64,000 nt of DNA. It comes from Cytobacillus suaedae (GTDB taxonomy: Bacteria; Bacillota; Bacilli; Bacillales; Bacillaceae_L). This document shows, piece after piece, positions 54,850-64,000 of this stretch (position 1 is the stretch's first letter; every line of letters begins with the position of its first letter). The position numbers and the translations under genes are program-made. The stretch covers positions 2,746,001 through 2,810,000 of the forward strand of contig CP063163.1 of the NCBI GenBank assembly GCA_014960805.1, written 5' to 3'. The notes below the pieces were generated by a model. That model was not told the origin of the DNA and searched no databases. It saw nothing but the letters and a program-made list of their open reading frames with translations.

Positions 54850-56019
54850 ATGAAGTCAATTATTGAAAATGAAATTACTAAATATAAAGAAGATTTTTTC
54901 CGTATTAGCACGTTCATTGGGGAAAATCCTGAGCTTGGTCATGAAGAATTCAAAGCAGCGGAAATACTTTCAAATGAGCTTAAAAAGCATGATTTTGTCG
55001 TTACCTTAGGAACAGCTAATTTACCAACCGCGTTTGAAGCTGTATTTGACAGCGGTTTACCTGGGCCAACCATTGGATATATGGCAGAATATGATGCATT
55101 ACCTGAACTTGGCCATGCTTGTGGACATAACTTGATTGGAACAATGGCAGTTGCTGCAGGAATCGGTTTAAGTAAGGTTTTAAAGGAATGTGGTGGAAAG
55201 GTTATCGTCTATGGTACCCCTGCTGAAGAAACAAAGGGTGGAAAGGTAACGATGGCTGAACAAGGGATCTTTAATAAGCTCGATGTAGCTATGATGGTTC
55301 ACCCTCTTAATCGTTTTGAGAAAAGTGGTACATCGTTGGCAATGGACGCGATTCAATTTGAATTTTTCGGTAAAGCTGCTCATGCTGCAGCTAGCCCTCA
55401 TGAAGGAATTAACGCACTAGATGCAGTTATTCAAGTCTTTAATAGTATGAATGCCTTAAGACAGCATATTACGCCTGATGCTCGAATTCATGGAATTATT
55501 CCAGAAGGTGGAAAGGCTGCAAATATTGTTCCTGACTATGCAGTTGCTCAATTCTATGTGAGAGCAAACTCTAGGGAATACGTGAATGAACTGGTTGAGA
55601 AGTTAAAAAAGATTGCTGAAGGAGCAGCACTTGCAACTGGCAGCAAAGTGGAATCCTCTTTTTATGAATTTTCGTATGACAACATGGTAACTAACGAACA
55701 ATTATCTACCACTTTTACGAATGCACTTCTTTCTTTAGGAGTGAAAAGTGAGGAGATTAACAAAAAAGTAGGTGGTTCTGGCTCACTTGATATGGGAAAT
55801 GTAAGTCAAGTTGTCCCTTCTATTCACCCTTATATTCAAATCTGTACAGAACCTTATGCGTGCCATACTCATGAATTTAGAGAGGCAGCTATGAGTGACA
55901 GAGCTAAGGAAGCAATGATTTTAGGTGCTAAGGCAATGGCATTAGCAGGGTTTGAGGTCATCATCAATCCTGAGTTACTTTCTCAAATAAAAGCTGAGTT
56001 TACTAGCTCAAGAGTCTAG
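54850..56019 (+). CDS. M20-family amidohydrolase (AbgB/HipO-like)
   Basis: A 389-residue zinc hydrolase with GPTIGYMAEYDALPELGHACGHNL (metal Asp and His), GTPAEETKGGK (catalytic Glu), a dimerisation domain with GKAAHAAASPHEGINA and a late ICTEPYACHTHEF. Such enzymes cleave acyl or aminobenzoyl-glutamate-type amides. ATG 54850 is fixed by AAAGGGAGAGG. Ends in a strong terminator; cotranscription with the GNAT gene is likely (45-base gap). Confidence 0.86.
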   Translation: MKSIIENEITKYKEDFFRISTFIGENPELGHEEFKAAEILSNELKKHDFVVTLGTANLPTAFEAVFDSGLPGPTIGYMAEYDALPELGHACGHNLIGTMAVAAGIGLSKVLKECGGKVIVYGTPAEETKGGKVTMAEQGIFNKLDVAMMVHPLNRFEKSGTSLAMDAIQFEFFGKAAHAAASPHEGINALDAVIQVFNSMNALRQHITPDARIHGIIPEGGKAANIVPDYAVAQFYVRANSREYVNELVEKLKKIAEGAALATGSKVESSFYEFSYDNMVTNEQLSTTFTNALLSLGVKSEEINKKVGGSGSLDMGNVSQVVPSIHPYIQICTEPYACHTHEFREAAMSDRAKEAMILGAKAMALAGFEVIINPELLSQIKAEFTSSRV

Positions 56020-56025
56020 TAATTA

Positions 56026-56060
56026 AAAAAACAGTTCCAAATGCGGAACTGTTTTTTTTA
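56026..56060 (+). terminator. Terminator between the M20 gene and csp (bidirectional)
   Basis: ACAGTTCC / GGAACTGT with A-run left and T-run right. Confidence 0.88.
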
Positions 56061-56076
56061 TATATAAGACTCAAGC

Positions 56077-56605
<529 letters not shown>

Positions 56606-58126
56606 ATGATCTATAGTAAGCCAGGTACAACAGGTTCCAAAATTACGTTTAAAAATCGCTATGAGAACTTTATTGGTGGTGAGTGGGTAGCTCCCCTCAG
56701 TGGTCAATATTTTGAAAATGTAAGTCCTGTAGATGGACAAGTATTTTGTGAGGTTGCTAGATCAAATCATGAGGATATTGAAAGAGCATTAGATGCTGCA
56801 CATGCAGCAAAGGATGCTTGGGGTAAAACATCCGTAACTGAACGAGCAAATATTTTAAATAGAATTGCAAACCGCATGGAAGAGAATCTAGAGATGCTTG
56901 CAAATGCTGAGACTTGGGATAATGGAAAGCCAGTTAGAGAGACTTTAGCGGCTGACCTTCCACTTGCTATCGATCATTTCCGATATTTTGCTGGTTGCAT
57001 CCGTTCTCAAGAAGGAAGTCTTTCGCAAATTGACAATGATACAGTAGCCTATCATTTCCAAGAGCCACTTGGTGTCGTTGGGCAAATCATCCCTTGGAAC
57101 TTTCCAATATTGATGGCTGTATGGAAATTAGCACCTGCTCTAGCAGCTGGAAACTGCGTCGTGTTAAAACCTGCTGAGCAAACTCCAGCATCAATCATGG
57201 TATTGATGGAGTTAATTGAAGACATTCTACCACCTGGTGTTGTAAACATTGTTAATGGATTTGGATTAGAAGCTGGAAAGCCACTAGCATCTAGCACACG
57301 TGTAGCAAAAGTTGCCTTTACAGGCGAAACTACAACAGGTCGATTAATCATGCAATATGCTTCTCAAAATCTTATTCCTGTTACACTTGAGCTTGGTGGG
57401 AAATCACCAAATATCTTTTTTGAAGATGTTATGTCTCAAGACGATGCATTTTTAGATAAAGCTATTGAAGGCTTTGTTATGTTTGCATTAAATCAAGGTG
57501 AGGTTTGTACTTGTCCTTCACGTGCACTTATTCATGAATCGATCTATGACCGTTTTATGGATCGTGCTCTAGCTCGTGTTGAACAAATTAAGCAAGGCAA
57601 TCCTTTAGATTTAGAGACGATGATTGGTGCTCAAGCATCAAATGAGCAAATGGAGAAAATCATGTCCTATTTTGATATTGCTAATCAAGAAGGAGCTACT
57701 TGTCTAATCGGTGGTGGCCGTAACACCCTTGAAGGTGACCTAAAAGATGGTTATTATATTAAACCAACTGTATTTAAGGGTCACAATAAAATGAGAATTT
57801 TCCAAGAAGAGATCTTTGGTCCAGTAGTTTCTGTAACTACATTTAAAGACGAAGAGGAAGCTCTTCAAATCGCAAATGATACTTTATATGGCCTTGGTGC
57901 AGGAGTTTGGACTAGGGATGTTAATAAAGCCTACCGCTTTGGAAGAAATATTGAAGCTGGCCGCGTCTGGACAAATTGCTACCATGCATATCCTGCCCAT
58001 GCAGCATTTGGCGGATATAAAATGTCAGGTATTGGTAGAGAAAATCATAAAATGATGCTTTCTCACTACCAACAAACTAAGAATCTACTTGTTAGCTATA
58101 GTCCTGACAAATTAGGATTCTTCTAA
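56606..58126 (+). CDS. Aldehyde dehydrogenase (ExaC/AldB type)
   Basis: A 506-residue NAD-linked aldehyde dehydrogenase: [33 protein letters not shown] with the catalytic Glu, and [11 protein letters not shown] with the catalytic Cys. The length and C-terminus match the ExaC/AldB group that oxidises acetaldehyde and related alcohol-derived aldehydes. AGGAGGAAAGAAA precedes the ATG. Followed one base later by a DUF779 gene, the standard partner. Confidence 0.92.
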   Translation: MIYSKPGTTGSKITFKNRYENFIGGEWVAPLSGQYFENVSPVDGQVFCEVARSNHEDIERALDAAHAAKDAWGKTSVTERANILNRIANRMEENLEMLANAETWDNGKPVRETLAADLPLAIDHFRYFAGCIRSQEGSLSQIDNDTVAYHFQEPLGVVGQIIPWNFPILMAVWKLAPALAAGNCVVLKPAEQTPASIMVLMELIEDILPPGVVNIVNGFGLEAGKPLASSTRVAKVAFTGETTTGRLIMQYASQNLIPVTLELGGKSPNIFFEDVMSQDDAFLDKAIEGFVMFALNQGEVCTCPSRALIHESIYDRFMDRALARVEQIKQGNPLDLETMIGAQASNEQMEKIMSYFDIANQEGATCLIGGGRNTLEGDLKDGYYIKPTVFKGHNKMRIFQEEIFGPVVSVTTFKDEEEALQIANDTLYGLGAGVWTRDVNKAYRFGRNIEAGRVWTNCYHAYPAHAAFGGYKMSGIGRENHKMMLSHYQQTKNLLVSYSPDKLGFF

Positions 58127-58127
58127 A

Positions 58128-58448
58128 ATGAATGTAACTGCAACCGATGAAGCTCTTAAACTCATAGAACAACTGAAGGTTAAACACGGCCCTCTTCTTT
58201 TTCACCAATCTGGTGGATGTTGTGATGGCAGTTCACCAATGTGCTTTCCGCGTGAGGAGTTTTTAATAGGTGATGCTGACATTCTTATTGGGGAAATCGG
58301 GAATACCCCGTTTTATATGAGTAAAAAGCAATACGAATACTGGAAACATACTAATCTGATTATTGATGTTGTAAAAGGTCGCGGAGGCATGTTCTCACTC
58401 GAAGGGCCTGAAGGTGTTCGGTTTTTGACAAGATCTACGATTGCTTAG
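58128..58448 (+). CDS. DUF779 family protein
   Basis: A 106-residue protein with HQSGGCCDGSSPMCFP, a Cys-rich motif that may bind metal. DUF779 genes almost always follow ExaC-type aldehyde dehydrogenases; the role is unknown. The ATG follows the dehydrogenase stop by one base, so they are translated together. Confidence 0.9.
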   Translation: MNVTATDEALKLIEQLKVKHGPLLFHQSGGCCDGSSPMCFPREEFLIGDADILIGEIGNTPFYMSKKQYEYWKHTNLIIDVVKGRGGMFSLEGPEGVRFLTRSTIA

Positions 58449-58553
58449 ATTGATATTTTGGGTAGAGATTTTAGTGTCTCTACCTAAATATCCTTTTGGA
58501 GGGACTATTAAGCTCAATTCACGTTTCTTACTTAAAATATCTTCCATTTGAAA

Positions 58554-58812
58554 TAACGATTAGCACCTATTCGCACTACCCAATTCAAATTCCTTCCATC
58601 CAGAGTAACGATTAACTCCTAATCGCACTCCTCAATTCAAATATCTTCCATCTAGAGTATCGATTAGCTCGTATTCACACTCCTCAATTCAAATATCTTC
58701 AATCCAGAGTAACGATTAGGTCTATTCGCACTCCCCAATTCAAATATCTTCCATCCATAGTAACAATTAGCACCTATTCCTACTCCCCAATTCATATATC
58801 CTCCATTCCCCA
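58554..58812. repeat. Five 52-bp tandem repeats
   Basis: Units start at 58554, 58606, 58658, 58710 and 58761 (lengths 52, 52, 52, 51, about 52). The consensus contains TAACGATTAGC, ATTCGCACTCC and CAATTCAAATATCTTCCATC. A partial unit precedes the first. Units differ at 10-20 percent of positions. Lies between the DUF779 gene and msrAB, outside any gene. Confidence 0.88.
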
Positions 58813-58826
58813 CCCGACATCACCAA

Positions 58827-58864
58827 AAAAATCACCCCAACCAACATCTGGCGGAGTGATTTTT
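58827..58864 (-). terminator. Terminator of msrAB
   Basis: AAAATCAC / GTGATTTT with a long loop; T-run on the minus strand after the msrAB stop. Confidence 0.7.
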
Positions 58865-58870
58865 ATGCGT

Positions 58871-59827
58871 CTATTTAAACAACTTACTATATTCCCCATA
58901 TCCCTCTTTTTCTAGGTCTTCCTTTCGGATAAAGCGTAATGCTGCGGAATTGATGCAATACCTTAATCCATTAGGTCCTGGGCCATCGTCAAAAACATGT
59001 CCTAAATGAGAGTCTGCTGTTTGGCTTCTTACTTCAGTACGAATCATTCCATACGTCATGTCAGTCTCTTCTACGATTTCAGATTCGTCAATTGGCTTTG
59101 TGAAACTTGGCCATCCACAACCTGCATCATATTGATCTTTTGAGCTAAACAACGGTTTACCAGAGACAATGTCTACATAAATGCCTTCACTCGTATTATT
59201 CCAAAACTCATTTTTAAATGGTGGCTCTGTTCCATTTTTTTGCGTCACTTCATATTGCATTGGCGTTAGCCTTGCCTTTAGTTCTTCTTTATTAAAGGTG
59301 CTCTTCCAGTGATCTTTAATAAAGGCATCACGCCCTGAACCTTTACGGTAGCGTGTATAATGTGTTGGGTTCTTTTTATAATAGTCCTGGTGATATTCTT
59401 CTGCAGGATAAAAAGGCGCTGCTGGTAAAATGTCAGTTACGATTGGCTTAGAGAATCGTCCACTTTCATCAAGGTTTTTCTTTGATTCCTCGGCTATTTT
59501 TCTCTGTTCCTCACTATGATAGAAGATTGCTGTCTTATACGAACCTCCTCTATCATAAAATTGTCCTCCGCTATCTGTCGGATCTATTTGCTGCCAGAAT
59601 ACATCTAGTAATTTGCTATAAGGAAATACCTCTGGATTAAACGTAATTTGAACAACCTCATAATGACCTGTTGTTTCAGAACATACCTCTTTGTATGTAG
59701 GATTCTCTTTCTGACCACCCGAGTATCCTGAAACAACCTTCTCGATTCCCGGCTGCTCATCAAATGGTTTTACCATACACCAGAAACAACCACCTGCAAA
59801 TGTAGCCAGCTCAAAATTTTGTGTCAT
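58871..59827 (-). CDS. msrAB: Bifunctional methionine sulfoxide reductase MsrA-MsrB
   Basis: A 318-residue fusion. MsrA is residues 1-155 with [12 protein letters not shown] (catalytic Cys) and [15 protein letters not shown]. MsrB follows (about 180-310) with [22 protein letters not shown] and [12 protein letters not shown] (catalytic Cys). The two domains reduce S- and R-sulfoxides of methionine with thioredoxin. B. subtilis keeps them as separate genes. Lacks the metal-binding CxxC pairs of some MsrB, as far as seen. Confidence 0.93.
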   Translation of the reverse strand: MTQNFELATFAGGCFWCMVKPFDEQPGIEKVVSGYSGGQKENPTYKEVCSETTGHYEVVQITFNPEVFPYSKLLDVFWQQIDPTDSGGQFYDRGGSYKTAIFYHSEEQRKIAEESKKNLDESGRFSKPIVTDILPAAPFYPAEEYHQDYYKKNPTHYTRYRKGSGRDAFIKDHWKSTFNKEELKARLTPMQYEVTQKNGTEPPFKNEFWNNTSEGIYVDIVSGKPLFSSKDQYDAGCGWPSFTKPIDESEIVEETDMTYGMIRTEVRSQTADSHLGHVFDDGPGPNGLRYCINSAALRFIRKEDLEKEGYGEYSKLFK

Positions 59828-59902
59828 GATTACCTCAACCTTTCATAAATAGCTGCTTTTCCCCATTATATCATTGGAGATATAAACACCAAATTAACTT
59901 GC

Positions 59903-60829
59903 TTATATTTCACCCTTCCGTTTTTCTAAGAGGTTAATTAATCGATTAGGATAATCGGTAATAATACCATCCACATTCAATTCGATTAATTTTTTCATCG
60001 TTTTCTCATCATTTATGGTCCAGTAGTGGATAGCGATATTTCTTTCCTTTATCGTTTTCACTAGGCGTTTTGTTGCTAGGTCGATTTTACCGACCCTAAT
60101 GGGAATTTGAACAGCATGACGCTCTAAGTTCACAAGCCGGTCTAATCCCACCTTATGTAAAATAACAAATTGCCGTATTGTTTCTACCCCTGTTCCCACA
60201 GGAATGTTCCCTTTTGTAGTTGATACAAATCTTTTCAGACTTTTATCATTGAATGAACCAACAATTACTTTGTTTTTCATATCATATTTTTTTATCAATT
60301 TTATTATTTTCTTCTCAACCTTTTTTGTTGGGTCCTTTAATTCGATCACAAGTGGGGTTCCATTACTACGTACAAACACTTCTTCGAGACTAGGTATGGT
60401 TACACCTTTGTTGCGAAACGGGTACCCTCCGTTGTCGTTCTTAAGTTTATAGCCAGCATCTAATTTTTTGATTTCCTCAAGAGTGTAGTCTTGTACGTAT
60501 CCCGTTCCATTGGTCGTACGATCTACTGTTTCATCATGAATAACAACTAACTCTTCATCCTTTGTCATTCGCACATCAAGTTCAATGGCATCGACACCTA
60601 GCTTTTCAGCTAAACGAAATGCTAAGAGCGTATTTTCTGGTGCTATTCCCGCTCCACCACGATGAGCAATGACCAGTGGCTGGCTATCATCTTTTAAGAA
60701 GGCCGTATTTGATTGCTTGGAAACAGGAATGAACTGTATGGTTCCATATAAAATACTTAGCAATAAAAAGACAATAATAACACGATTAAAGAAAGCATGA
60801 ATAGGTGATCTACGGTTATTTATCTTCAT
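59903..60829 (-). CDS. Glycerophosphodiester phosphodiesterase, membrane-anchored
   Basis: A 308-residue protein with an N-terminal membrane segment (about 13-30) and a GDPD barrel: VIAHRGGAGIAPENTLLAF (first His and Glu), AIELDVRMTKDEELVVIHDETVDRTTNG (metal Asp and second His). Hydrolyses glycerophosphodiesters, probably outside the membrane, for glycerol phosphate or teichoic acid turnover. Homologue of YqiK/YhdW types in B. subtilis. No terminator seen at its end. Confidence 0.9.
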   Translation of the reverse strand: MKINNRRSPIHAFFNRVIIVFLLLSILYGTIQFIPVSKQSNTAFLKDDSQPLVIAHRGGAGIAPENTLLAFRLAEKLGVDAIELDVRMTKDEELVVIHDETVDRTTNGTGYVQDYTLEEIKKLDAGYKLKNDNGGYPFRNKGVTIPSLEEVFVRSNGTPLVIELKDPTKKVEKKIIKLIKKYDMKNKVIVGSFNDKSLKRFVSTTKGNIPVGTGVETIRQFVILHKVGLDRLVNLERHAVQIPIRVGKIDLATKRLVKTIKERNIAIHYWTINDEKTMKKLIELNVDGIITDYPNRLINLLEKRKGEI

Positions 60830-61004
60830 TTATAATCCCTCAGTTAGTTTTTGTTTGGTTTATTATGACATTTTCCTATTAATTTTATTTCGTTTTTAAG
60901 CACTTGATGAAAAATTTTTCTCAGCTTGGATATTATAGGAATATAGATATGTTCATTTATGAAGTTTATGACTCACCAAACTACTACTGGAGGTTGAAGA
61001 TACT

Positions 61005-61256
61005 ATGGCTGCTCCATACTTATGCCCAAACTGTAAAACGAACCGCTCACGCTTTAATCTAATTGAACAAATAGCAAAGCCAGTGAAAATGGATCCTAGA
61101 ACTGGGGATTTACTTGAAGAGTATTCGAATGAAATGCTTAATCCCTTTCACGTCCCGTATAAAGGTCCAGCGATAAAGGTACAATGTGGTGTTTGCGGAT
61201 TAATCGAGGATGAAAGATCATTTATTAAACGTGCTGAAAGTAATAAATTGCAATAA
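61005..61256 (+). CDS. Small zinc-ribbon protein of unknown function
   Basis: An 83-residue protein with two CxxC pairs: CPNC near residue 6 and CGVC near residue 64, the layout of a zinc ribbon. The middle part (YSNEMLNPFHVPYKGPAIKVQ) is conserved-looking but not recognised. GGAGGTTGAAG precedes the ATG. Single gene. Confidence 0.7.
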   Translation: MAAPYLCPNCKTNRSRFNLIEQIAKPVKMDPRTGDLLEEYSNEMLNPFHVPYKGPAIKVQCGVCGLIEDERSFIKRAESNKLQ

Positions 61257-61431
61257 TAGAAATGATCTGTGTTGATTACACATTCTCTTTGATTGAATTT
61301 TTTAACTCTCCTGTTGATTTTAACGAAAACAAGCACTCACTCTCCGTGGATGGTCAGAGAAACGCGGAAAGTGACCTATCTCACCATACTCCTCTTCTTT
61401 TTTATCTATAATGGTTCACGGGGTGATTAAA

Positions 61432-61689
61432 TTGGATAGGGATTGGTCAATGAATCTAGAAGAACCTGAATATGAGAATGATATAAACCTATTAATTGAA
61501 AAAGCAATTAAAGCAGTGCAACAAACTAAAAAGGGCTGCTATGTTAACTTGGTAACACCTGTGATTTTCGGAAATCCAACGCAATTTCTATCTACTTTAC
61601 TGGATGAGGTATTCAATAAATCCATTCGGCATAAGTATATAGATCATTGTGGATGTGGTGGATATGTTTATAGAGTCTGGAAATTATGA
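61432..61689 (+). CDS. Small acidic protein of unknown function
   Basis: An 85-residue protein with TTG start at 61432 after GGGGTGATTAAA; an ATG 21 bases earlier has no ribosome site. Helical N-terminal half (INLLIEKAIKAVQQTKKG) and a C-terminal HCGCGGYVYRVWK. Not recognised. Followed by an overlapping gene in another frame, so the pair is one transcription unit. Confidence 0.55.
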   Translation: MDRDWSMNLEEPEYENDINLLIEKAIKAVQQTKKGCYVNLVTPVIFGNPTQFLSTLLDEVFNKSIRHKYIDHCGCGGYVYRVWKL

Positions 61690-61939
61690 AGTTTTATTGG
61701 CTTATACGTTTAGGCAGGTCGTGATAAATGAAAAAGAAGACGACATGCTTATAAATCGTTTAGGATTTTTCTTTGATACAATCGAGATTAATCCAAATAG
61801 AGTGTCATTCATGAAAAATGATAACCCGGTTTATTATATTCAATTGAAAGGATTTTTACATTTCAAACAAAGAGTGGACTTTCCTAATTTTTTTGAAGTA
61901 ACATACAAAAATTACAGCATAGAAATTTACTTCCCTTAA
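61664..61939 (+). CDS. Small beta-rich protein of unknown function
   Basis: A 91-residue protein if started at ATG 61664 (GGTGG upstream); an ATG at 61649 is also open. Overlaps the preceding gene by 26 bases. Strands alternate with aromatic residues (YEVLLAYTFRQVVIN, DTIEINPNRVSFMKN, VYYIQLKGFLHF). Not recognised. A frameshift joining it to the previous gene is possible but unproved; each has a plausible start. Confidence 0.5.
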   Translation: MFIESGNYEVLLAYTFRQVVINEKEDDMLINRLGFFFDTIEINPNRVSFMKNDNPVYYIQLKGFLHFKQRVDFPNFFEVTYKNYSIEIYFP

Positions 61940-61942
61940 ATA

Positions 61943-61970
61943 AAGATGAGGGGCAATTCCCCCTCATCTT
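61943..61970. terminator. Bidirectional terminator
   Basis: AAGATGAGGGG / CCCCTCATCTT with a short loop, serving the rightward pair and the leftward small gene. Confidence 0.82.
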
Positions 61971-62106
61971 ACTCACTATCTGGTGTTATATTGAAAAACA
62001 TGTCTTCATTCTTGTTTTTGTCTTCGTTTTTTGATTTTTCCTTTGTATCTTTACCCATTTGACCATCTGATTCATAGCTTAAATCAAATTTTGGCTTTTT
62101 TGTCAT
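61969..62106 (-). CDS. Small hydrophilic protein, 45 residues
   Basis: ATG at 62106 preceded by GCAGGAGGGATG, 45 codons, and stop within the terminator stem at 61969. Product MTKKPKFDLSYESDGQMG... is Lys/Asp/Asn-rich and disordered-looking, ending FFNITPDSE. Family not recognised. Downstream of rsgA on the same strand. Confidence 0.6.
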   Translation of the reverse strand: MTKKPKFDLSYESDGQMGKDTKEKSKNEDKNKNEDMFFNITPDSE

Positions 62107-62155
62107 TTGGCATCCCTCCTGCCAATAGTCTTACACCAATTAATAACGATATACA

Positions 62156-62190
62156 AAAAAAGAGGCGGACCTCTTCTGGCACGCCTCATA
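62156..62190 (-). terminator. Terminator of rsgA-like gene
   Basis: GAGGCG / CGCCTC hairpin with seven T on the minus strand, shortly after the rsgA stop. Confidence 0.82.
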
Positions 62191-62197
62191 CTTTCAC

Positions 62198-63259
62198 TTA
62201 TTTTCGATGTACTCTCGTTCGATCACCGCTTAGTTTTTTCCACTTATTTCGTTCATCTAGCTGTGCCTTCTTGTCGTTTTTTCGTTCCAGATAGGCAAGT
62301 TCTTTTTGAAGCTTTACATAGCTTTTATATCGCTCCTCATCAAGACTGCCATCTGAAATTGCTTCGACAATCGCACATTGAGGTTCATTGCCATGTGTAC
62401 AATCTCTATAGTAACAGTTTTCAGCTAATGTTTCGATATCCTCAAAGCTATGGCTTAAGCTGTCTTCAGCATCCCATAATTGGAGCTCCCTCATTCCAGG
62501 GGTATCAATGATAATTCCACCAGTTGGGACAACGATAAGTTCACGATGTGTTGTCGTGTGCTTTCCACGATCATCACCTTCTCGAATTTCTTTTACAAGT
62601 TGCTTCTCAACACCAATCAATCGATTGGTTAATGTCGACTTCCCTGCTCCTGATGATCCAAGTAAAGCAACTGTTTGACCTTCTACCAGGTAGGTATCTA
62701 ATTGGTTTATTCCACTATCATCTTTCACACTTACAGCATGAACTGGCACTCCAAGGGCGACTGTTTCAATTTGTTTTAGTTTCTCTTCAATATCATTGCA
62801 TAGATCACTCTTAGTAAGAACGATAACAGGATTTGCGCCACTCTCCCAAGCCATAAGTAAATATCGCTCGATTCTTCGCAAGTTAAAATCCTGGTTTAAG
62901 GCATTAACAAGAAACAATGTATTCACATTCGTAGCGACTATTTGTTCTTCAGTGGTCATCCCAGCAACCTTCCTTGAGAACTTACTGAACCTAGGTAAGA
63001 TTCCATGAATTGTTGCCTTACCTTCTTCATATCTTGGTGAGATAAGTACCCAATCTCCAACAGCTGGATAATCTTCTCTAGAAATTGAGTTGTGACGAAG
63101 TTTCCCAGAAACCTCCCCAAGTAAATCGCCTTCTTCAGTAAAAATTCGATACATTCTTTTATGCTCTAATGCAATTCTTCCAACAGAATAGTTTTGTTCT
63201 GTATATTTTGTAAATTCATTATTAAAAAACTCATTCCAACCTAATGTTTGTAAATTCAA
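62198..63259 (-). CDS. rsgA: RsgA/YjeQ-type circularly permuted ribosomal GTPase
   Basis: A 353-residue GTPase. OB-fold at the N-terminus, then the permuted GTPase: G4-like TKSDLC first, Walker A LLGSSGAGKSTLTNRL (G1), DTPGMRELQLW (G3), and a C-terminal zinc site with CYYRDCTHGNEPQCAI. RsgA assists late 30S maturation. The length is above the usual 290-300, and many bacilli carry a second, longer RsgA paralogue besides the core gene; this may be that one. TTG start after AGGAGG. Confidence 0.9.
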   Translation of the reverse strand: MNLQTLGWNEFFNNEFTKYTEQNYSVGRIALEHKRMYRIFTEEGDLLGEVSGKLRHNSISREDYPAVGDWVLISPRYEEGKATIHGILPRFSKFSRKVAGMTTEEQIVATNVNTLFLVNALNQDFNLRRIERYLLMAWESGANPVIVLTKSDLCNDIEEKLKQIETVALGVPVHAVSVKDDSGINQLDTYLVEGQTVALLGSSGAGKSTLTNRLIGVEKQLVKEIREGDDRGKHTTTHRELIVVPTGGIIIDTPGMRELQLWDAEDSLSHSFEDIETLAENCYYRDCTHGNEPQCAIVEAISDGSLDEERYKSYVKLQKELAYLERKNDKKAQLDERNKWKKLSGDRTRVHRK

Positions 63260-63300
63260 ATTCCTTTTCCTCCTAGGGATATACTAAAATTAGACAAAAT

Positions 63301-63328
63301 AAAAAAGACTGATCTACAGTCTTCTTCT
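63301..63328 (-). terminator. Possible minus-strand terminator
   Basis: AAGACTG / CAGTCTT hairpin with six T on the minus strand, upstream of rsgA; it may close the small leftward frame at 63389. Confidence 0.55.
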
Positions 63329-63388
63329 TAAAAAGAATTAATAACTATGATCTGAGTTGAATCCAACCCATCACAAATCCCAGAGATA

Positions 63389-63460
63389 CTACAGAGAAAA
63401 AGGATGGGTGGTGTTATATTCAATTAATTTACCGATAGCTCCTAATAAATTTTTGCTCAT
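63389..63460 (-). CDS. Possible 23-residue peptide
   Basis: ATG at 63460, GGTGATG upstream, product MSKNLLGAIGKLIEYNTTHP... It is amphipathic like small membrane-active peptides, and a terminator-like hairpin follows. Too short for confidence. Confidence 0.25.
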   Translation of the reverse strand: MSKNLLGAIGKLIEYNTTHPFSL

Positions 63461-63561
63461 AACACATCACCCACTTTCCGAATTTAATATAAGAAAATTA
63501 TAGTATAATTACTAAAAGATGTAAATAGCTAATTTTTATTATTTTTCCAATAAATCATATT

Positions 63562-63605
63562 AAATGGGGCTGCTCCCATAAACCTTACAGGAACAGCCCC
63601 ATTAT
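63562..63605. terminator. GC-rich hairpin
   Basis: AATGGGGCTGCTCC / GGAACAGCCCCATT, about 100 bases beyond the end of the 63704-63835 gene; likely terminator of that leftward gene. Confidence 0.7.
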
Positions 63606-63703
63606 TTATTAATTAAGGAGGAAAGGCATCATACATAACTACGCTTGGAGTATATCAGTAAAAACATTTACTGTATAAAACAAACTAGATTAGTTCGTTC
63701 AAT

Positions 63704-63835
63704 TTAGCACCAAGCTGCACCTACAATGATTAATAAAATAAATAATACTACGATTAACGCAAATCCACGTCCAGCACCATAACCAGCGCCAGCTACTTGG
63801 GGACCGTAACCATAGCCACAGTGTCCGTAACCCAT
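63704..63835 (-). CDS. YjcZ-family small membrane protein
   Basis: A 43-residue protein: [20 protein letters not shown], then hydrophobic [19 protein letters not shown]. Same family as 51449-51574, with a near-identical helix. Preceded by GGAGGTGGAATGA. Sporulation-linked family. Confidence 0.82.
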   Translation of the reverse strand: MGYGHCGYGYGPQVAGAGYGAGRGFALIVVLFILLIIVGAAWC

Positions 63836-63989
63836 TCATTCCACCTCCTTTTTCATCTATAGTTCTACCATATGCAAACCAACGCTGTTTCGAAAAGGCA
63901 TATGCCTAGAGAGTTAGGAAAAATCCAAATTATTCCTTTACATAAGTTCAATTTAAGTTGGAAATTTTAGTAATAAGGAGGTTAGAAAG

Positions 63990-64000
63990 ATGACAAGTTT
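63990..64000 (+). CDS. Start of a rightward gene (partial)
   Basis: AAGGAGG, then ATGACAAGTTT at the window edge. Only three codons visible (MTS). Confidence 0.4.

Noticed and set aside
58554..58812. CRISPR array
   Set aside because: The unit is one continuous 52-base repeat without constant repeat plus unique spacers, and no cas genes are present.

Overview
The window is AT-rich chromosomal DNA of an aerobic endospore-former of the family Bacillaceae (Bacillus, Metabacillus or a close relative). The evidence is the gene set: TmrB, TrmL, BioB, a second RsgA, an MsrA-MsrB fusion, a DUF779/aldehyde dehydrogenase pair, two YjcZ-type micro-proteins, and a yokU-kamA-yodPQRST block as in B. subtilis. 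Shine-Dalgarno sites are strong and TTG starts are common. No rRNA, tRNA, CRISPR array, transposase or integrase was seen.

Layout. 1-14 kb is a mostly leftward core segment: S51 peptidase, tmrB, ada, trmL, an ABC-2 exporter, an Ere-like lipoprotein, and a two-component system beside a MacB/FtsX-type ABC transporter. 14-38.5 kb is an accessory region: a PAS-GGDEF-EAL protein, a MerR/quinone reductase pair, a desaturase, an esterase/ATP-grasp/esterase operon, and cargo rich in nucleases and unknown genes. The cargo includes a three-gene operon of a small winged-helix-like protein, an SMC/Rad50-like ATPase with two CxxC pairs, and a PD-(D/E)XK nuclease. 38.5-47 kb is the lysine/beta-lysine block: yokU, kamA with a clear sigma-54 promoter, a sigma-54 activator, ablB, and yodQ/R/S/T-type genes. 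47-64 kb is core metabolism: bioB with a likely BirA operator, LysE, a P1 peptidase with D-amino acid aminotransferase, an M20 hydrolase, csp, aldehyde dehydrogenase/DUF779, msrAB, a glycerophosphodiesterase and rsgA.

The main discovery is in the accessory region. The 3' part of kamA (from about codon 332) plus yokU recurs as displaced copies at 34.0-34.7, 23.7-24.4 and 18.3-18.5 kb, with a faint inverted remnant at 14.2 kb. Shorter yokU tails lie at 37.7, 37.2, 28.9 and 16.6 kb. The three better copies break off at the same point in kamA (after GCAGTCCC or its variant) and are joined there to the same non-kamA sequence followed by a hairpin. This is the topology left by repeated insertion of elements that integrate inside kamA and carry a replacement kamA 3' end plus yokU, as e14 and phage 21 do in E. 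coli icd. Between the copies lies cargo. Five places also carry a 27-28 bp motif (TGGAGG...TGTCGAA), in most cases just downstream of a yokU-type terminator and upstream of cargo genes. I read this as a stack of modular, possibly satellite-like, defence-carrying islands at a kamA attachment site.
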